From G965216255 sp965216255 (GTDB lineage Bacteria > Bacteroidota > Rhodothermia > Rhodothermales > Bin80), in assembly GCA_965216255.1 (NCBI GenBank), contig OZ244148.1, forward strand, positions 1,922,001 to 1,986,000: DNA of 64,000 nt, in the 5' to 3' direction. The notes below the pieces were generated by a model. It ran no database searches and was not told the origin of the DNA. It saw nothing but the letters and a program-made list of their open reading frames with translations. The first letter of the stretch is position 1; every line of letters begins with the position of its first letter. Below are positions 54,758 to 63,432 of the stretch, one piece after another. The translations under genes were made by a program, and so were the position numbers.

Positions 54758-56437
54758 TTACTGCTGGGCCACAGCCTCTTCAATCACATGCAATTCGCGG
54801 TTTCCATCGACCGATGCGAGCCTGGTAACGGTACCGCTTGGCCAGAACACCACCAAGCTGTCCAGTGCATCCGCGCTGCCCAATCCAAATATCGGATCCA
54901 GCTGGGACTGGGAAAGGTAACTGGCGCCGGACCTCACATAGCGTTCCATTGCCAGGCCAGCCGCATACGCCACTACACGGCTACCTACTGCATCCCGATT
55001 ACTGAGCGTCCCCTCAAGACTTACCCGAAGATAATGGCCTTCTTCCTGCTCATTTCGCCACAGGTGTGCGGGGCCGCCATTCTCTGTAACAAGTACATCC
55101 ACGTCACCGTCGCGGTCGTAATCGGCCCAGGCTGCACCACGTGCTACCAAGTATGCAGAGAGTGCATTCGCCGTATCGGGCTCCATTTCTGCAAACATGC
55201 CCTGGCCCACGTTCAAGTACAACTGGGGGCGCTGCCGGTACAGGATACCATCCTCTACTTCTTCAATGTCCTCCGTGATGTGGCCATTTGCCGTAAACAG
55301 GTCAAGGTCCATATCGAGGTCAACGTCCAACAAAAGCAGACCGAAAGTAAGCGTACGCAGACTCGGGCGTCCAATTTGCGAAACGGCGGCACGATCTACG
55401 AAAAAGCCGTTCAGCGCATGCCGGTACACTCCCACCATTTCAGCAGAGAAATGCCCAATAAAAACCGTGGGCTCGCCCGTTGCGTCCACGACTCCGGCAT
55501 CTATACCCATACCTGCCCGCGCGCGCCCGTTTTCGTCAAACGCTATCCCGCTGGGTATTCCCTCTTCTTCAAATGTACCATCGCCCTGGTTAACGAAGAG
55601 CAAATCGCGCTGCGTGTCGTTTGCCACGATCAAATCAGGCCATCCGTCCCGATTGTAGTCGAGACTGAGTGCGGCGAGAGTCTTGCCTGGCGCCTCGCTG
55701 AATCCTCCCAGATCGGAGCCTTCCGAAAAGGTCCCGTCTCCGTTGTTCCGGTAGAATCGACTAGAGATTCCCTTGTACGCCTCTGGTGTGCAGTAGGCCT
55801 TCTTCTGCCCCACCCTGCTACAATAGATATCGTTCTTAGGGGACCAATCGACGTAATTACCGACGTATAGATCCAAGAAGCCATCTCTATCCGCATCCAT
55901 AAATACCGCGGCGGTGCTCCACAAGGATTCTCCCGTTAGACCAGCCTCTTCCGCAACTTCCACAAAGACACCCCCATCATTGCGCAACAGCATGTTTTCA
56001 TTTAGAGTAGAGACAAAGACATCGGTATCGGCGTCATTATCATAGTCTGCGGCGGTAATTCCAAACGCATACGCTCGCAGAGAGCCGAGGCCAGCATCGT
56101 GCGTTACTTCCGTAAACTGGCCACGGGGTCCGTTTCGGAATAACCGTACCGCCGCAGGAGCCCCGTCCTCCTTTCTGAATGCGCCTCCTGCCACCAGCAT
56201 GATGTCCAGTTCACCATCGCCGTCATAGTCCAGGAAGCCTCCACCTGCACCCATTGTCTCAGGAAACCAAGTCTGCCCGAAAGCACCCGTAACATGCCGG
56301 AATTCGCCCAAACCTGCATCCTGCGTAACATCAGCAAACCGGACAACCCCTGCCATTTCCTCCACCGGTGCGTGGCCTGGAGAGCCACACGCGACAAACA
56401 TTACGGTCACAATTATTGCGTACGTCAGTCCTCTCAT
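54758..56437 (-). CDS. FG-GAP/VCBS beta-propeller with ASPIC/UnbV domain (CRTAC1-like)
   Basis: The product is about 559 aa from the ATG at 56437, a lipoprotein signal (TYAIIVTVMFVACG). The mature part starts RFADVTQDAGLGEFRHVTGAF...PETMGAGGGFLDYDGDGELD, the standard entry of CRTAC1-family propellers. Several calcium-binding DxDxDGxxD loops follow (DADRDGFLDL, DYNRDGWPDL, DYDRDGDVDV). The last 80 residues are ASPIC/UnbV (GSRVVAYAAGLAMERYVRSGASYLSQSQ). It is probably outer-surface or periplasmic and binds polymers or partners. The upstream paralog ends four bases before its start, so they are co-transcribed. Confidence 0.92.
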   Translation of the reverse strand: MRGLTYAIIVTVMFVACGSPGHAPVEEMAGVVRFADVTQDAGLGEFRHVTGAFGQTWFPETMGAGGGFLDYDGDGELDIMLVAGGAFRKEDGAPAAVRLFRNGPRGQFTEVTHDAGLGSLRAYAFGITAADYDNDADTDVFVSTLNENMLLRNDGGVFVEVAEEAGLTGESLWSTAAVFMDADRDGFLDLYVGNYVDWSPKNDIYCSRVGQKKAYCTPEAYKGISSRFYRNNGDGTFSEGSDLGGFSEAPGKTLAALSLDYNRDGWPDLIVANDTQRDLLFVNQGDGTFEEEGIPSGIAFDENGRARAGMGIDAGVVDATGEPTVFIGHFSAEMVGVYRHALNGFFVDRAAVSQIGRPSLRTLTFGLLLLDVDLDMDLDLFTANGHITEDIEEVEDGILYRQRPQLYLNVGQGMFAEMEPDTANALSAYLVARGAAWADYDRDGDVDVLVTENGGPAHLWRNEQEEGHYLRVSLEGTLSNRDAVGSRVVAYAAGLAMERYVRSGASYLSQSQLDPIFGLGSADALDSLVVFWPSGTVTRLASVDGNRELHVIEEAVAQQ

Positions 56438-56441
56438 TCCA

Positions 56442-58061
56442 TTATTTCGATTTTGCCAAGGGCGAAGCTCCCTCCAATATCCGAATCTCATGATTGGCTT
56501 CCACTAAACGCACATGGTCCGTGATTCCGCTCGGCCAGAGAACCCACAAATCGTCTACTACCGCTGTGTCACCCAATCCGAATACAGCTATGGCTTCCGA
56601 CTGGGACAGGAAGCTGGAGCCGGAATAAATGCGCCGGTACTGCCGCAAACCACCGGCATTGATCTCTACGCGTGCCCCATATCCGTTGCGATTACTGGTC
56701 CGTCCTTCTAGCCGTACGCGCAGGAATAATCCTGCGCGCGAATCATTCCGCCACAGGTGGGCGGGTCCATTGTTCTCCACGATTAAGAGATCCAGATCAC
56801 CGTCTCTATCATAGTCGCTGTGCGCCGCGCCTCGGGCCACCATCGTCCGCATGAGAACCCCGGATTCCGAGGCTTCGCCAAACACGCCGTTGCCCCGATT
56901 CAGGAATAATTGTGCGCGCTGCCTAAAAGACATCCCATCCACCATGCGCGCAATATGGGTTTGAACATGGCCGTTAGCAAAGAACAGATCCAAATCCATG
57001 TCCAGATCTATGTTAAGGAGCGTCAGACCAAAGGTCAGCGTGCGTTGGCTCGGCTGACCTAACTGGGACGAAGCTGCCCGATCGGAAAACAGGTAATTAT
57101 CTCCACGGTGGTAAACGCCCAGCGTTTCATCTGAGAAATTGCCCACCATTATGGTCCGCGACCAGGACGAATCCACGACGCCTACATCGATTCCCATCCC
57201 GGCCCTCGGCGTACCGTGCGCATCGTAGGCAATGCCGCTTCGAATGCCATCCTCTGTGAGGGTGGCGTTACGATTGTTCAAGAAAAGCAGGTCACGCTCC
57301 GTGTCGTTCGCTAGCACGAGGTCCGGCCACCCGTCTTCATTGACATCCAATTCCGCCACGCCCAGGGACTTGTCCCGAGAGGCCTCAATTCCCGACTGAA
57401 AACCCGCCGAAACAGACCTGTCCGGAAACGTTCCGTCGCCATTATTGTGATAATAGCGCCCCCAAATACCGTCGTAATATTCCGGCGTACAGTATACTTT
57501 CGCCCCTTCGAAGCCGCAGTAAATATCCTTATCCGGTACCCAATCCACATACGTCGCCACGTACAGGTCTAGATAGCCGTCGAGGTCCGCATCTAGAAAC
57601 AATGCAGACGTACTCCCTTCAGATACGTCGGCGATGCCGACGTCCGTGCCCACTTCCTCAAATCTGCCTCCCTCATTTCTCAAGAACAAGTCTTCGTAAA
57701 GCGTTGTTACCACCACATCGTGGTCGTTGTCAAATTTGCCGACGGCCATTCCAAAGGCATAGGACCGAAGTCCCGCAAGGCCCGCCGCCTCCGTTACATC
57801 CGCAATACTCCCATTTCCCTGATTGCGAAATAGCTGCAGGCTCTTGCCACCATGCTGCCCGGCAAATGCTCCACCGGCAATCAACAGTATATCCGGCCAG
57901 CCATCTCCATCGTAGTCCATGAAGCCTCCACCGCTTCCGACGATCTTACCTGCGAACTGATGATGCCTCCGAACCGCGACTATGCGGGAGGCACCCCATT
58001 CATTGGAGAAACCTGTCCCGACCTCCGTCACGCACTGCGGAACGGGACCGAAGACATCCAC
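56442..58061 (-). CDS. FG-GAP/ASPIC paralog whose N-terminus comes from repeat R
   Basis: From GSGGGFMDYDGDGWPDILLIAGGAF onward this is a full paralog of the next gene, with calcium loops and the C-terminal ASPIC domain (GARVEINAGGLRQYRRIYSGSSFLSQSE). In front of it the expected signal peptide and DVTxxAG segment are missing. The frame instead runs into repeat R (GPVPQCVTEVGTGFSN), with a GTG at 58061 as the only formal start. Without export the protein is probably non-functional, although the body is undamaged. A 5' truncation by the repeat is the likely cause. Confidence 0.8.
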   Translation of the reverse strand: MDVFGPVPQCVTEVGTGFSNEWGASRIVAVRRHHQFAGKIVGSGGGFMDYDGDGWPDILLIAGGAFAGQHGGKSLQLFRNQGNGSIADVTEAAGLAGLRSYAFGMAVGKFDNDHDVVVTTLYEDLFLRNEGGRFEEVGTDVGIADVSEGSTSALFLDADLDGYLDLYVATYVDWVPDKDIYCGFEGAKVYCTPEYYDGIWGRYYHNNGDGTFPDRSVSAGFQSGIEASRDKSLGVAELDVNEDGWPDLVLANDTERDLLFLNNRNATLTEDGIRSGIAYDAHGTPRAGMGIDVGVVDSSWSRTIMVGNFSDETLGVYHRGDNYLFSDRAASSQLGQPSQRTLTFGLTLLNIDLDMDLDLFFANGHVQTHIARMVDGMSFRQRAQLFLNRGNGVFGEASESGVLMRTMVARGAAHSDYDRDGDLDLLIVENNGPAHLWRNDSRAGLFLRVRLEGRTSNRNGYGARVEINAGGLRQYRRIYSGSSFLSQSEAIAVFGLGDTAVVDDLWVLWPSGITDHVRLVEANHEIRILEGASPLAKSK

Positions 58062-58165
58062 TCGAGCTTCGAGGCTCCGCAGCTCACTGCTTCGCCTCGA
58101 AGCTCGGCCTCCCTCTTTATAAGATCTTAATTGTCGTCAACCCAAGAAGTATTGACGTTGATCAA
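58002..58165 (-). repeat. Repeat R copy 2: 164-bp element with a long hairpin
   Basis: This is nearly identical to 49738-49902. The 12-bp arms are 58064-58075 and 58094-58105. The inner stem has one C-to-T change that keeps a G-U pair on the RNA. A TATAAAG and TTGACG lie on the minus strand just before the hairpin and could form a promoter, with off-ideal spacing. It replaces the 5' end of the FG-GAP paralog. Confidence 0.9.
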
Positions 58166-58194
58166 TCGCCTGCGTGCGGCCTGCGGCATGTGCG

Positions 58195-59796
58195 CTACCA
58201 GAATAGCACGTACAGGGCCGTCGTGATGGCCATGATGCCATAGGCAAGACCGGCAAAGACCGGATCTGTCTTCAATATGCCGCGACCGAGGACAATGCCC
58301 TTGGCGCTGTCCTTGCCACCGCCCTCTACGAGCGAGACGACCACGATAAGGCCCACGCTGACCAGAAAAACGACCCCCATCCTATCGATAAACGGCAGGC
58401 TGGGCAGCGCCCAACGCATGAATACGGACAACGGAATGCTGAGCAGGGCCGATAGCAGCGCGGAATTTGCCGTAGCCTTCTTCCAGAACAGACCCATAAC
58501 AAATATGGCCAGAACGCCTGGGCTCACGAGGCCGGTAAAGTCCTGAATGTACTGGAATACCTGATCGAGCGAGGCAAGCTGCGGCGCCAACGCAACGGCT
58601 ATAACCATACAAATGACGGCAGCGAGCCTTCCTACCCTTACCAGCTCGGTCTGAGTGGCCGATTTATTCACGTAATTGCGGTACAGATCCATCGTAAAAA
58701 TGGTCGATGTGCTATTCATCATCGATGCCAGCGAGGACACGATTGCCGCAATCAGCGCGGCAAAAGTAAGTCCCTTGAATCCCGGACCTACATACTCATT
58801 GAGGAGCCACGGATAAGCCGCATCCGCCGTTTCGATGGGTGCACGCAGCGCGTAGGCAACGATCCCCGGCACCACCACGATCAGCGGCAGCAGAAGCTTT
58901 AGGTAGCCTGCGAACGCTATCCCGCGCTGCGCTTCCTTAAGATCCTTGGCTGCAAGCGCCCGTTGTATGATATACTGATTACAGCCCCAATAGAAGAGAT
59001 TCGCAATCCACATGCCGCCAATCAACACGCTGAGCCCTGGAAGGAGACTGAATGCATCCTGCACCGAGCCCTTGTCATCGGTGTAGAGCAGTTCTCCCTC
59101 GAACAGGATCATGTTGAAACGATCGCCGGCTTCGGACACCAGCTGCCGGAAGCCCGCGAGCGCCCCTGCCCCGTGACCGAAGGCATCCAGCGCCAGATAG
59201 GTCGTAAGGAGCCCACCTCCTACCAGAAAAACCACCTGGACCACATCCGTCCACGCCACCGCCTTAAGACCACCGTACACGCTGTAGACGGTGGCGAAGA
59301 CCGCGAGCGCAAGCACGCCCTTCCACAGCGTGACGCCCATGATTCCCTCGAGGGCGAGTGCCCCTAGGTACAGCACCGAAGTGAGGTTCACAAAAACATA
59401 CACTAGGAGCCAAAACACCGCCAACAGCGTCCGCACCCGGCTGTCGTAGCGCACCTCGAGAAACTGCGGCATCGTAAAGATGCCTTTCTTCAGATAAATG
59501 GGGATAAACAGCCACGCTACCAGTAGGAGCGTGATGGCCGCCATCCATTCATAGGTCGCAATGGCGAGCCCCAGGCGGAAGCCGGACCCCGACATGCCAA
59601 TAAACTGCTCCGCTGAAATATTTGAGGCAATCAGCGAAGCCCCAATAGCCCACCATGGCAGTGCTTTTCCGGCAAGGAAATAGTCCTCAGCGCTCTTCTT
59701 GTGCCCTTTCTTTTCCCTGGATACCCAGAGTCCGATCCCCACTATCAGGACGCAATAAGTCCCGAATACGATGTAATCAATCGCGGCAAAATCCAT
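58195..59796 (-). CDS. SGLT-like sodium:sugar symporter (SSS family)
   Basis: The product is 533 aa with about 14 transmembrane helices. DYFLAGKALPWWAIGASLIASNISAEQFIGMSGSGFRLG is the characteristic N-terminal segment of the vSGLT/SGLT branch. GGLKAVAWTDVVQ and the NLFYWGCNQYIIQRALAAKDLKEAQRG block also fit. It would import a hexose or similar sugar with Na+. It stands alone with about 45 bp to the next minus-strand lipoprotein gene. The substrate class is suggested by similarity, not proven. Confidence 0.92.
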   Translation of the reverse strand: MDFAAIDYIVFGTYCVLIVGIGLWVSREKKGHKKSAEDYFLAGKALPWWAIGASLIASNISAEQFIGMSGSGFRLGLAIATYEWMAAITLLLVAWLFIPIYLKKGIFTMPQFLEVRYDSRVRTLLAVFWLLVYVFVNLTSVLYLGALALEGIMGVTLWKGVLALAVFATVYSVYGGLKAVAWTDVVQVVFLVGGGLLTTYLALDAFGHGAGALAGFRQLVSEAGDRFNMILFEGELLYTDDKGSVQDAFSLLPGLSVLIGGMWIANLFYWGCNQYIIQRALAAKDLKEAQRGIAFAGYLKLLLPLIVVVPGIVAYALRAPIETADAAYPWLLNEYVGPGFKGLTFAALIAAIVSSLASMMNSTSTIFTMDLYRNYVNKSATQTELVRVGRLAAVICMVIAVALAPQLASLDQVFQYIQDFTGLVSPGVLAIFVMGLFWKKATANSALLSALLSIPLSVFMRWALPSLPFIDRMGVVFLVSVGLIVVVSLVEGGGKDSAKGIVLGRGILKTDPVFAGLAYGIMAITTALYVLFW

Positions 59797-59840
59797 GGCT
59801 ACAGACTAGGCGGTCATCTGCCGCGTGCCAAAATACTGTC

Positions 59841-60308
59841 TTACCTTATGCGGCGCCAAACTTCGTCGTAGCGCGTGTCTCCCTGGCCTCCGATATGATG
59901 CCATAGTGAGTCGCCTTCCAGTGTGCATTCAAACGAAAATGATTCCCCGATATTTTCGGGAATTGCGCTGTATTCCACATGTTCGGTGTAGAAGCCACCC
60001 GGCTCCAGCACGTAGCGCCCGCCCTGGGAATGCACGAACTCCTCAGCATTCTGGCGTATGAACATCCAGTGCGTCTCATTGAGGACCTTGAGCGTTGGCG
60101 CCTGCTGGTAAAAGGGATCGCTAGCAAAACCGCCGCTTAGCGCCGAGGCAGTCTCCCTGATGGAAACCAGCTCCCAACTCCCCACCAGACTCGGACACAC
60201 CTCCAAAATCATGTCCCCGCCCTCTACCGTTTCCATTTCTTCCGAAGACTCTGCACAGCCGCTCACGATAAGTACCAACGTCCAAAACAGCAAGATAAGC
60301 TTATTCAT
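59841..60308 (-). CDS. Small lipocalin-like lipoprotein
   Basis: The product is 155 aa. MNKLILLFWTLVLIVSGC is a lipoprotein signal (Cys18). The body PSLVGSWELVSI, LNETHWMFIRQ, GGRYVLEPGGFYTEHVEYSAIPEN and DEVWRRIR is the pattern of DUF4488/lipocalin-like beta-barrel proteins of Bacteroidota, whose role is unknown. The frame is clean and the start is preceded by GGAGGCACGGTC. Confidence 0.75.
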   Translation of the reverse strand: MNKLILLFWTLVLIVSGCAESSEEMETVEGGDMILEVCPSLVGSWELVSIRETASALSGGFASDPFYQQAPTLKVLNETHWMFIRQNAEEFVHSQGGRYVLEPGGFYTEHVEYSAIPENIGESFSFECTLEGDSLWHHIGGQGDTRYDEVWRRIR

Positions 60309-60377
60309 GACCGTGCCTCCGAAGGGGAGATGAGAATGGAGAGTGCTTTTGCAAAGTATCTTTTCTGCAGATCAAGC

Positions 60378-62063
60378 TCAACTGTTTCGGCCCGGTAGAC
60401 GAATTTCTTCCACCAGCCGCCGGATTCTTGCAGGAGGCGGCGCAGTAGAGTGAGACACGGCAAGGGCAACGATAAAATTCAGCGCCATTCCAATCGCACC
60501 AATGCCCTCGGGGGAAATGCCAAACAGCCAGTACTCTTCGCTATTGAGTCCCGGGTACAAAAACTTGAAGAATACAATGTAGCCAGCCGTAAAGACGATG
60601 CCCACAATCATCCCGCTTATGGCGCCGTAACGGTTCATGCGCCGCGTAAAGATGCCCAGAATGATGGCTGGGAAAAAGGACGCCGCAGCCAGCCCGAAGG
60701 CGAAGGCTACCACCTGCGCCACAAATCCGGGAGGATCTATCCCGAAATAGCCTGCAATGCAAACGGCAACGGCGGCCGTAATGCGCGCCGTAAGCAATTC
60801 CTGCCGCTCGCTGATACCCGGCATGAACCCCTTCTTGAGCAAATCCCGCGCGACCGATGTCGATATGACCAAAAGCAGACCGGCCGCGGTCGAAAGCGCA
60901 GCCGCCAGCCCACCCGCAGCAACCAGACCGATGACCCAGTTGGGGAGGGCCGCGATCTCGGGATTAGCCAATACCATGATATCCCGATCAATGGTCAATT
61001 CGTTCTCCACGGCGCTGTGCGGGCCCGTATACTGAATAGCGCCGTCACCATTCTTGTCCTCGAACGATAAGAGGCCCGTCGCCTCCCAATTCTTGAACCA
61101 ACCGGGGACTTCCGTATACGGAACATCGGAAATTGTCGTCAAGAGATTGGTGCGCGCAAAGGCAGCCACCGCCGGAGCCGTTGTGTACAGCAATGCGATA
61201 AACAAGAGCGCCCAGCCGGCACTGCTGCGCGCAGCGGCCACGCGCGGCACCGTGTAGAATCGAACAATGACATGAGGGAGCCCGGCCGTGCCTACCATGA
61301 GGGCCGCCGTAATGCAAAACACGTCTATCACACTCCTGCGGCCCTGTGTATACGCGTCGAAACCCAATTCGCGGCTTAGCCCATCCAGCTTGTCGAGCAG
61401 GTAGGTCCCGGATCCATCCAACAGCTCGCCCCCGAATCCGAGCTGTGGAAACACGTTTCCGGTCATCATCAGAGAGATAAAGATGGCCGGGACTAGGTAG
61501 GCGAAAATCAGCACACAGTACTGGGCGACCTGCGTGTAGGTAATCCCCTTCATGCCACCCAGTACGGCGTACACGAACACGATGCCCATGCCGATGAAAA
61601 CGCCGCCCAGGATATCAATTTCCAGAAAGCGGGAAAATACGATCCCCACGCCCCGCATCTGCCCGGCTACGTAGGTAAAGGAGACGAAGATGGCGCACAC
61701 AACGGCCACGAATCGGGCCGTCTGAGAGTAATAGCGGTCTCCCACAAAGTCTGGCACGGTGAACTTGCCGAACTTCCTCAGATACGGCGCCAGAAGCAGG
61801 GCCAGAAGAACGTATCCCCCGGTCCACCCCATCAGGTAAACACTTCCATCCCGGCCCATGAAAGAAATCAGGCCCGCCATGGAAATGAACGACGCCGCGC
61901 TCATCCAGTCCGCCGCCGTCGCCATGCCGTTGACAACGGCAGGAACGCGCCCCCCGGCTATATAAAATTCGCCCGTGCTGGCCGCGCGTGACCATATCGC
62001 AATACCGATATAGAGCGCAAATGACAGGCCCACAAGGACAAAGATCCAGGCTTGGGCGTTCAT
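60378..62063 (-). CDS. ActP-like cation:carboxylate symporter (SSS family)
   Basis: The product is 561 aa. Typical blocks are EFYIAGGRVPAVVNGMATAADWMSAASFISMAGL, FTVPDFVGDRYYSQTARF, VYAVLGGMKGITYTQVAQY, GLPHVIVRFYTVPRVAAAR and the late DPPGFVAQVVAFAFGLAAASFFPAIILGIF. These define the acetate/pyruvate branch that pairs with a DUF4212 small subunit, present 33 bp upstream. It imports acetate or another short carboxylate with Na+ or H+. No signs of damage. Confidence 0.93.
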   Translation of the reverse strand: MNAQAWIFVLVGLSFALYIGIAIWSRAASTGEFYIAGGRVPAVVNGMATAADWMSAASFISMAGLISFMGRDGSVYLMGWTGGYVLLALLLAPYLRKFGKFTVPDFVGDRYYSQTARFVAVVCAIFVSFTYVAGQMRGVGIVFSRFLEIDILGGVFIGMGIVFVYAVLGGMKGITYTQVAQYCVLIFAYLVPAIFISLMMTGNVFPQLGFGGELLDGSGTYLLDKLDGLSRELGFDAYTQGRRSVIDVFCITAALMVGTAGLPHVIVRFYTVPRVAAARSSAGWALLFIALLYTTAPAVAAFARTNLLTTISDVPYTEVPGWFKNWEATGLLSFEDKNGDGAIQYTGPHSAVENELTIDRDIMVLANPEIAALPNWVIGLVAAGGLAAALSTAAGLLLVISTSVARDLLKKGFMPGISERQELLTARITAAVAVCIAGYFGIDPPGFVAQVVAFAFGLAAASFFPAIILGIFTRRMNRYGAISGMIVGIVFTAGYIVFFKFLYPGLNSEEYWLFGISPEGIGAIGMALNFIVALAVSHSTAPPPARIRRLVEEIRLPGRNS

Positions 62064-62096
62064 GCCAATCTCACACGTATTTGCGACCAGGGCTGC

Positions 62097-62333
62097 CTAG
62101 TCTTCAAACGCCCTGTCCAGCCGATTCATCAGGAATACGTAGACGAAAATGAGTACCACGAAAACGTAAATCGCCCCTTGCTGCGCAAACCAGAATCCCA
62201 GCGGGAAACCACCGATGCGGACCGTATCCAGGGTATCCACGAACAGAATGCCGCATCCAAACGAGACCACAAACCATACCGCGAGGAGAATGGCCAAATA
62301 TTGCAGGTTCTTTCTCCAGTACTTGTCAGCCAT
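62097..62333 (-). CDS. DUF4212 small subunit of sodium:solute symporter
   Basis: The product is about 78 aa from the ATG at 62333. YWRKNLQYLAILLAVWFVVSFGCGILFVD and LGFWFAQQGAIYVFVVLIFVYVFLMNRLDR form two membrane helices, the standard DUF4212 pattern. It is always found just before an SSS symporter and probably helps its assembly. Its start overlaps the end of the MscS gene by eight bases. Confidence 0.93.
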   Translation of the reverse strand: MADKYWRKNLQYLAILLAVWFVVSFGCGILFVDTLDTVRIGGFPLGFWFAQQGAIYVFVVLIFVYVFLMNRLDRAFED

Positions 62334-63432
62334 GAGTCGCCGCCCGATCTGCGCCCCCAAGATATACGGTGCGCGTCGGGAAGGCAATCTGAAGCCCCTG
62401 CTCCTCCGCCAGTCTCAAGATCCCGAGCAATATGCGCTCCTTTGCCGCCATGAAGTCCCCATAGTCCGTGGACAGCGTGAAAGTTTGCACCAAGACGTCC
62501 AGGCTGGAGGGGGCAAACTCCTGGAAATAAACTATGCTACCCGCTGCATCTAGATCGGGCATGGCACCCAGCATGGCCCTTAGACTCGCAACGAATGTCT
62601 CCATCATGACCGGCGTCGTCGCATAGGTAAGACCTACCACAAAGCGCACGCGCCGCATCGGCCGCCTGGAGTGATTGAGAATGGTCGTACCGGTAAAATT
62701 CTGGTTCGGCACGGTTGCTACGGACTTGTCAAAGCGCCGGATTCGGGTAGTCCGAATACCCACCTCTTCCACGACACCCTCCACGCCGCTGATATCCACC
62801 CAGTCGCCTACCTGAAACGGCTGGTCCGCAAACACAACCAATGATCCGAACACGTTGGCAATGGTGTCCTTTGCCGCCAGTGCAAGCGCGAGCCCACCCA
62901 CACTCATACTTGCCACCAGGCTGGTTACGGAATAGCCCAGCTTATCTACCACGCTTATGGCCACCACGATGGCAAGAATCACCTTTACCGTCTTGCGCAG
63001 CAGGGGAATGAGCTGATCGTCCAGTCTCGTGGCCGTTCGCGCCGCCGACCGCATCGCTGTTCTTGAAACGGCATCCAGCAGCCGGAACAGGGCCCACGTC
63101 ACCGCCACGGCGACGGCAAGAAACAAACCGCCATCGATGAGGCCGCGAACGTCTACGGGTTCCTGCGGTAGCTCGAGCATAAGCGCGACCGCGAACCAAA
63201 GCAGAACCTGAACTACAAGCCCAATCGGCCCCGGCATCAATGCGAGCAAATCTGCCGCCCACGGTGCCTTTTCGTTCAGGCCCCGCCGCGACAGGGCGCG
63301 CGCGAATGCGCTGCGGATGATGCGGCGGGTGAACAGGCCGAGCAAAAGCAGTGCTGCAGCCACCAGAAGGCGCAACACAGAAGTGCCCCACAGTATTTCA
63401 GCAGACAGTATCGCCTGTGCCCATTCCATCAT
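62326..63432 (-). CDS. MscS-family small-conductance mechanosensitive channel
   Basis: The product is 368 aa. Helices at the N-terminus are followed by the pore helix region LVASMSVGGLALALAAKDTIANVFGSLVVFADQPFQVGDWV, the MscS signature, and the beta domain GVEGVVEEVGIRTTRIRRFDKSVATVPNQNF. It gates ion flow under membrane tension, protecting from osmotic downshock. Its ATG overlaps the WbqC stop (ATGA), and its own stop overlaps the DUF4212 start, so it sits inside one tight transcription unit. Confidence 0.95.
   Translation of the reverse strand: MMEWAQAILSAEILWGTSVLRLLVAAALLLLGLFTRRIIRSAFARALSRRGLNEKAPWAADLLALMPGPIGLVVQVLLWFAVALMLELPQEPVDVRGLIDGGLFLAVAVAVTWALFRLLDAVSRTAMRSAARTATRLDDQLIPLLRKTVKVILAIVVAISVVDKLGYSVTSLVASMSVGGLALALAAKDTIANVFGSLVVFADQPFQVGDWVDISGVEGVVEEVGIRTTRIRRFDKSVATVPNQNFTGTTILNHSRRPMRRVRFVVGLTYATTPVMMETFVASLRAMLGAMPDLDAAGSIVYFQEFAPSSLDVLVQTFTLSTDYGDFMAAKERILLGILRLAEEQGLQIAFPTRTVYLGGADRAATHG

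Noticed and set aside
54788..55870. 360-codon plus-strand open frame
   Set aside because: Antisense to the FG-GAP gene with rich calcium-loop motifs on the other strand; reads as a shadow.
56442..58061. GTG start within repeat R as a genuine translation start
   Set aside because: It gives no signal peptide and a segment unrelated to the paralog; the same codons also occur in the other R copy in front of an unrelated gene.
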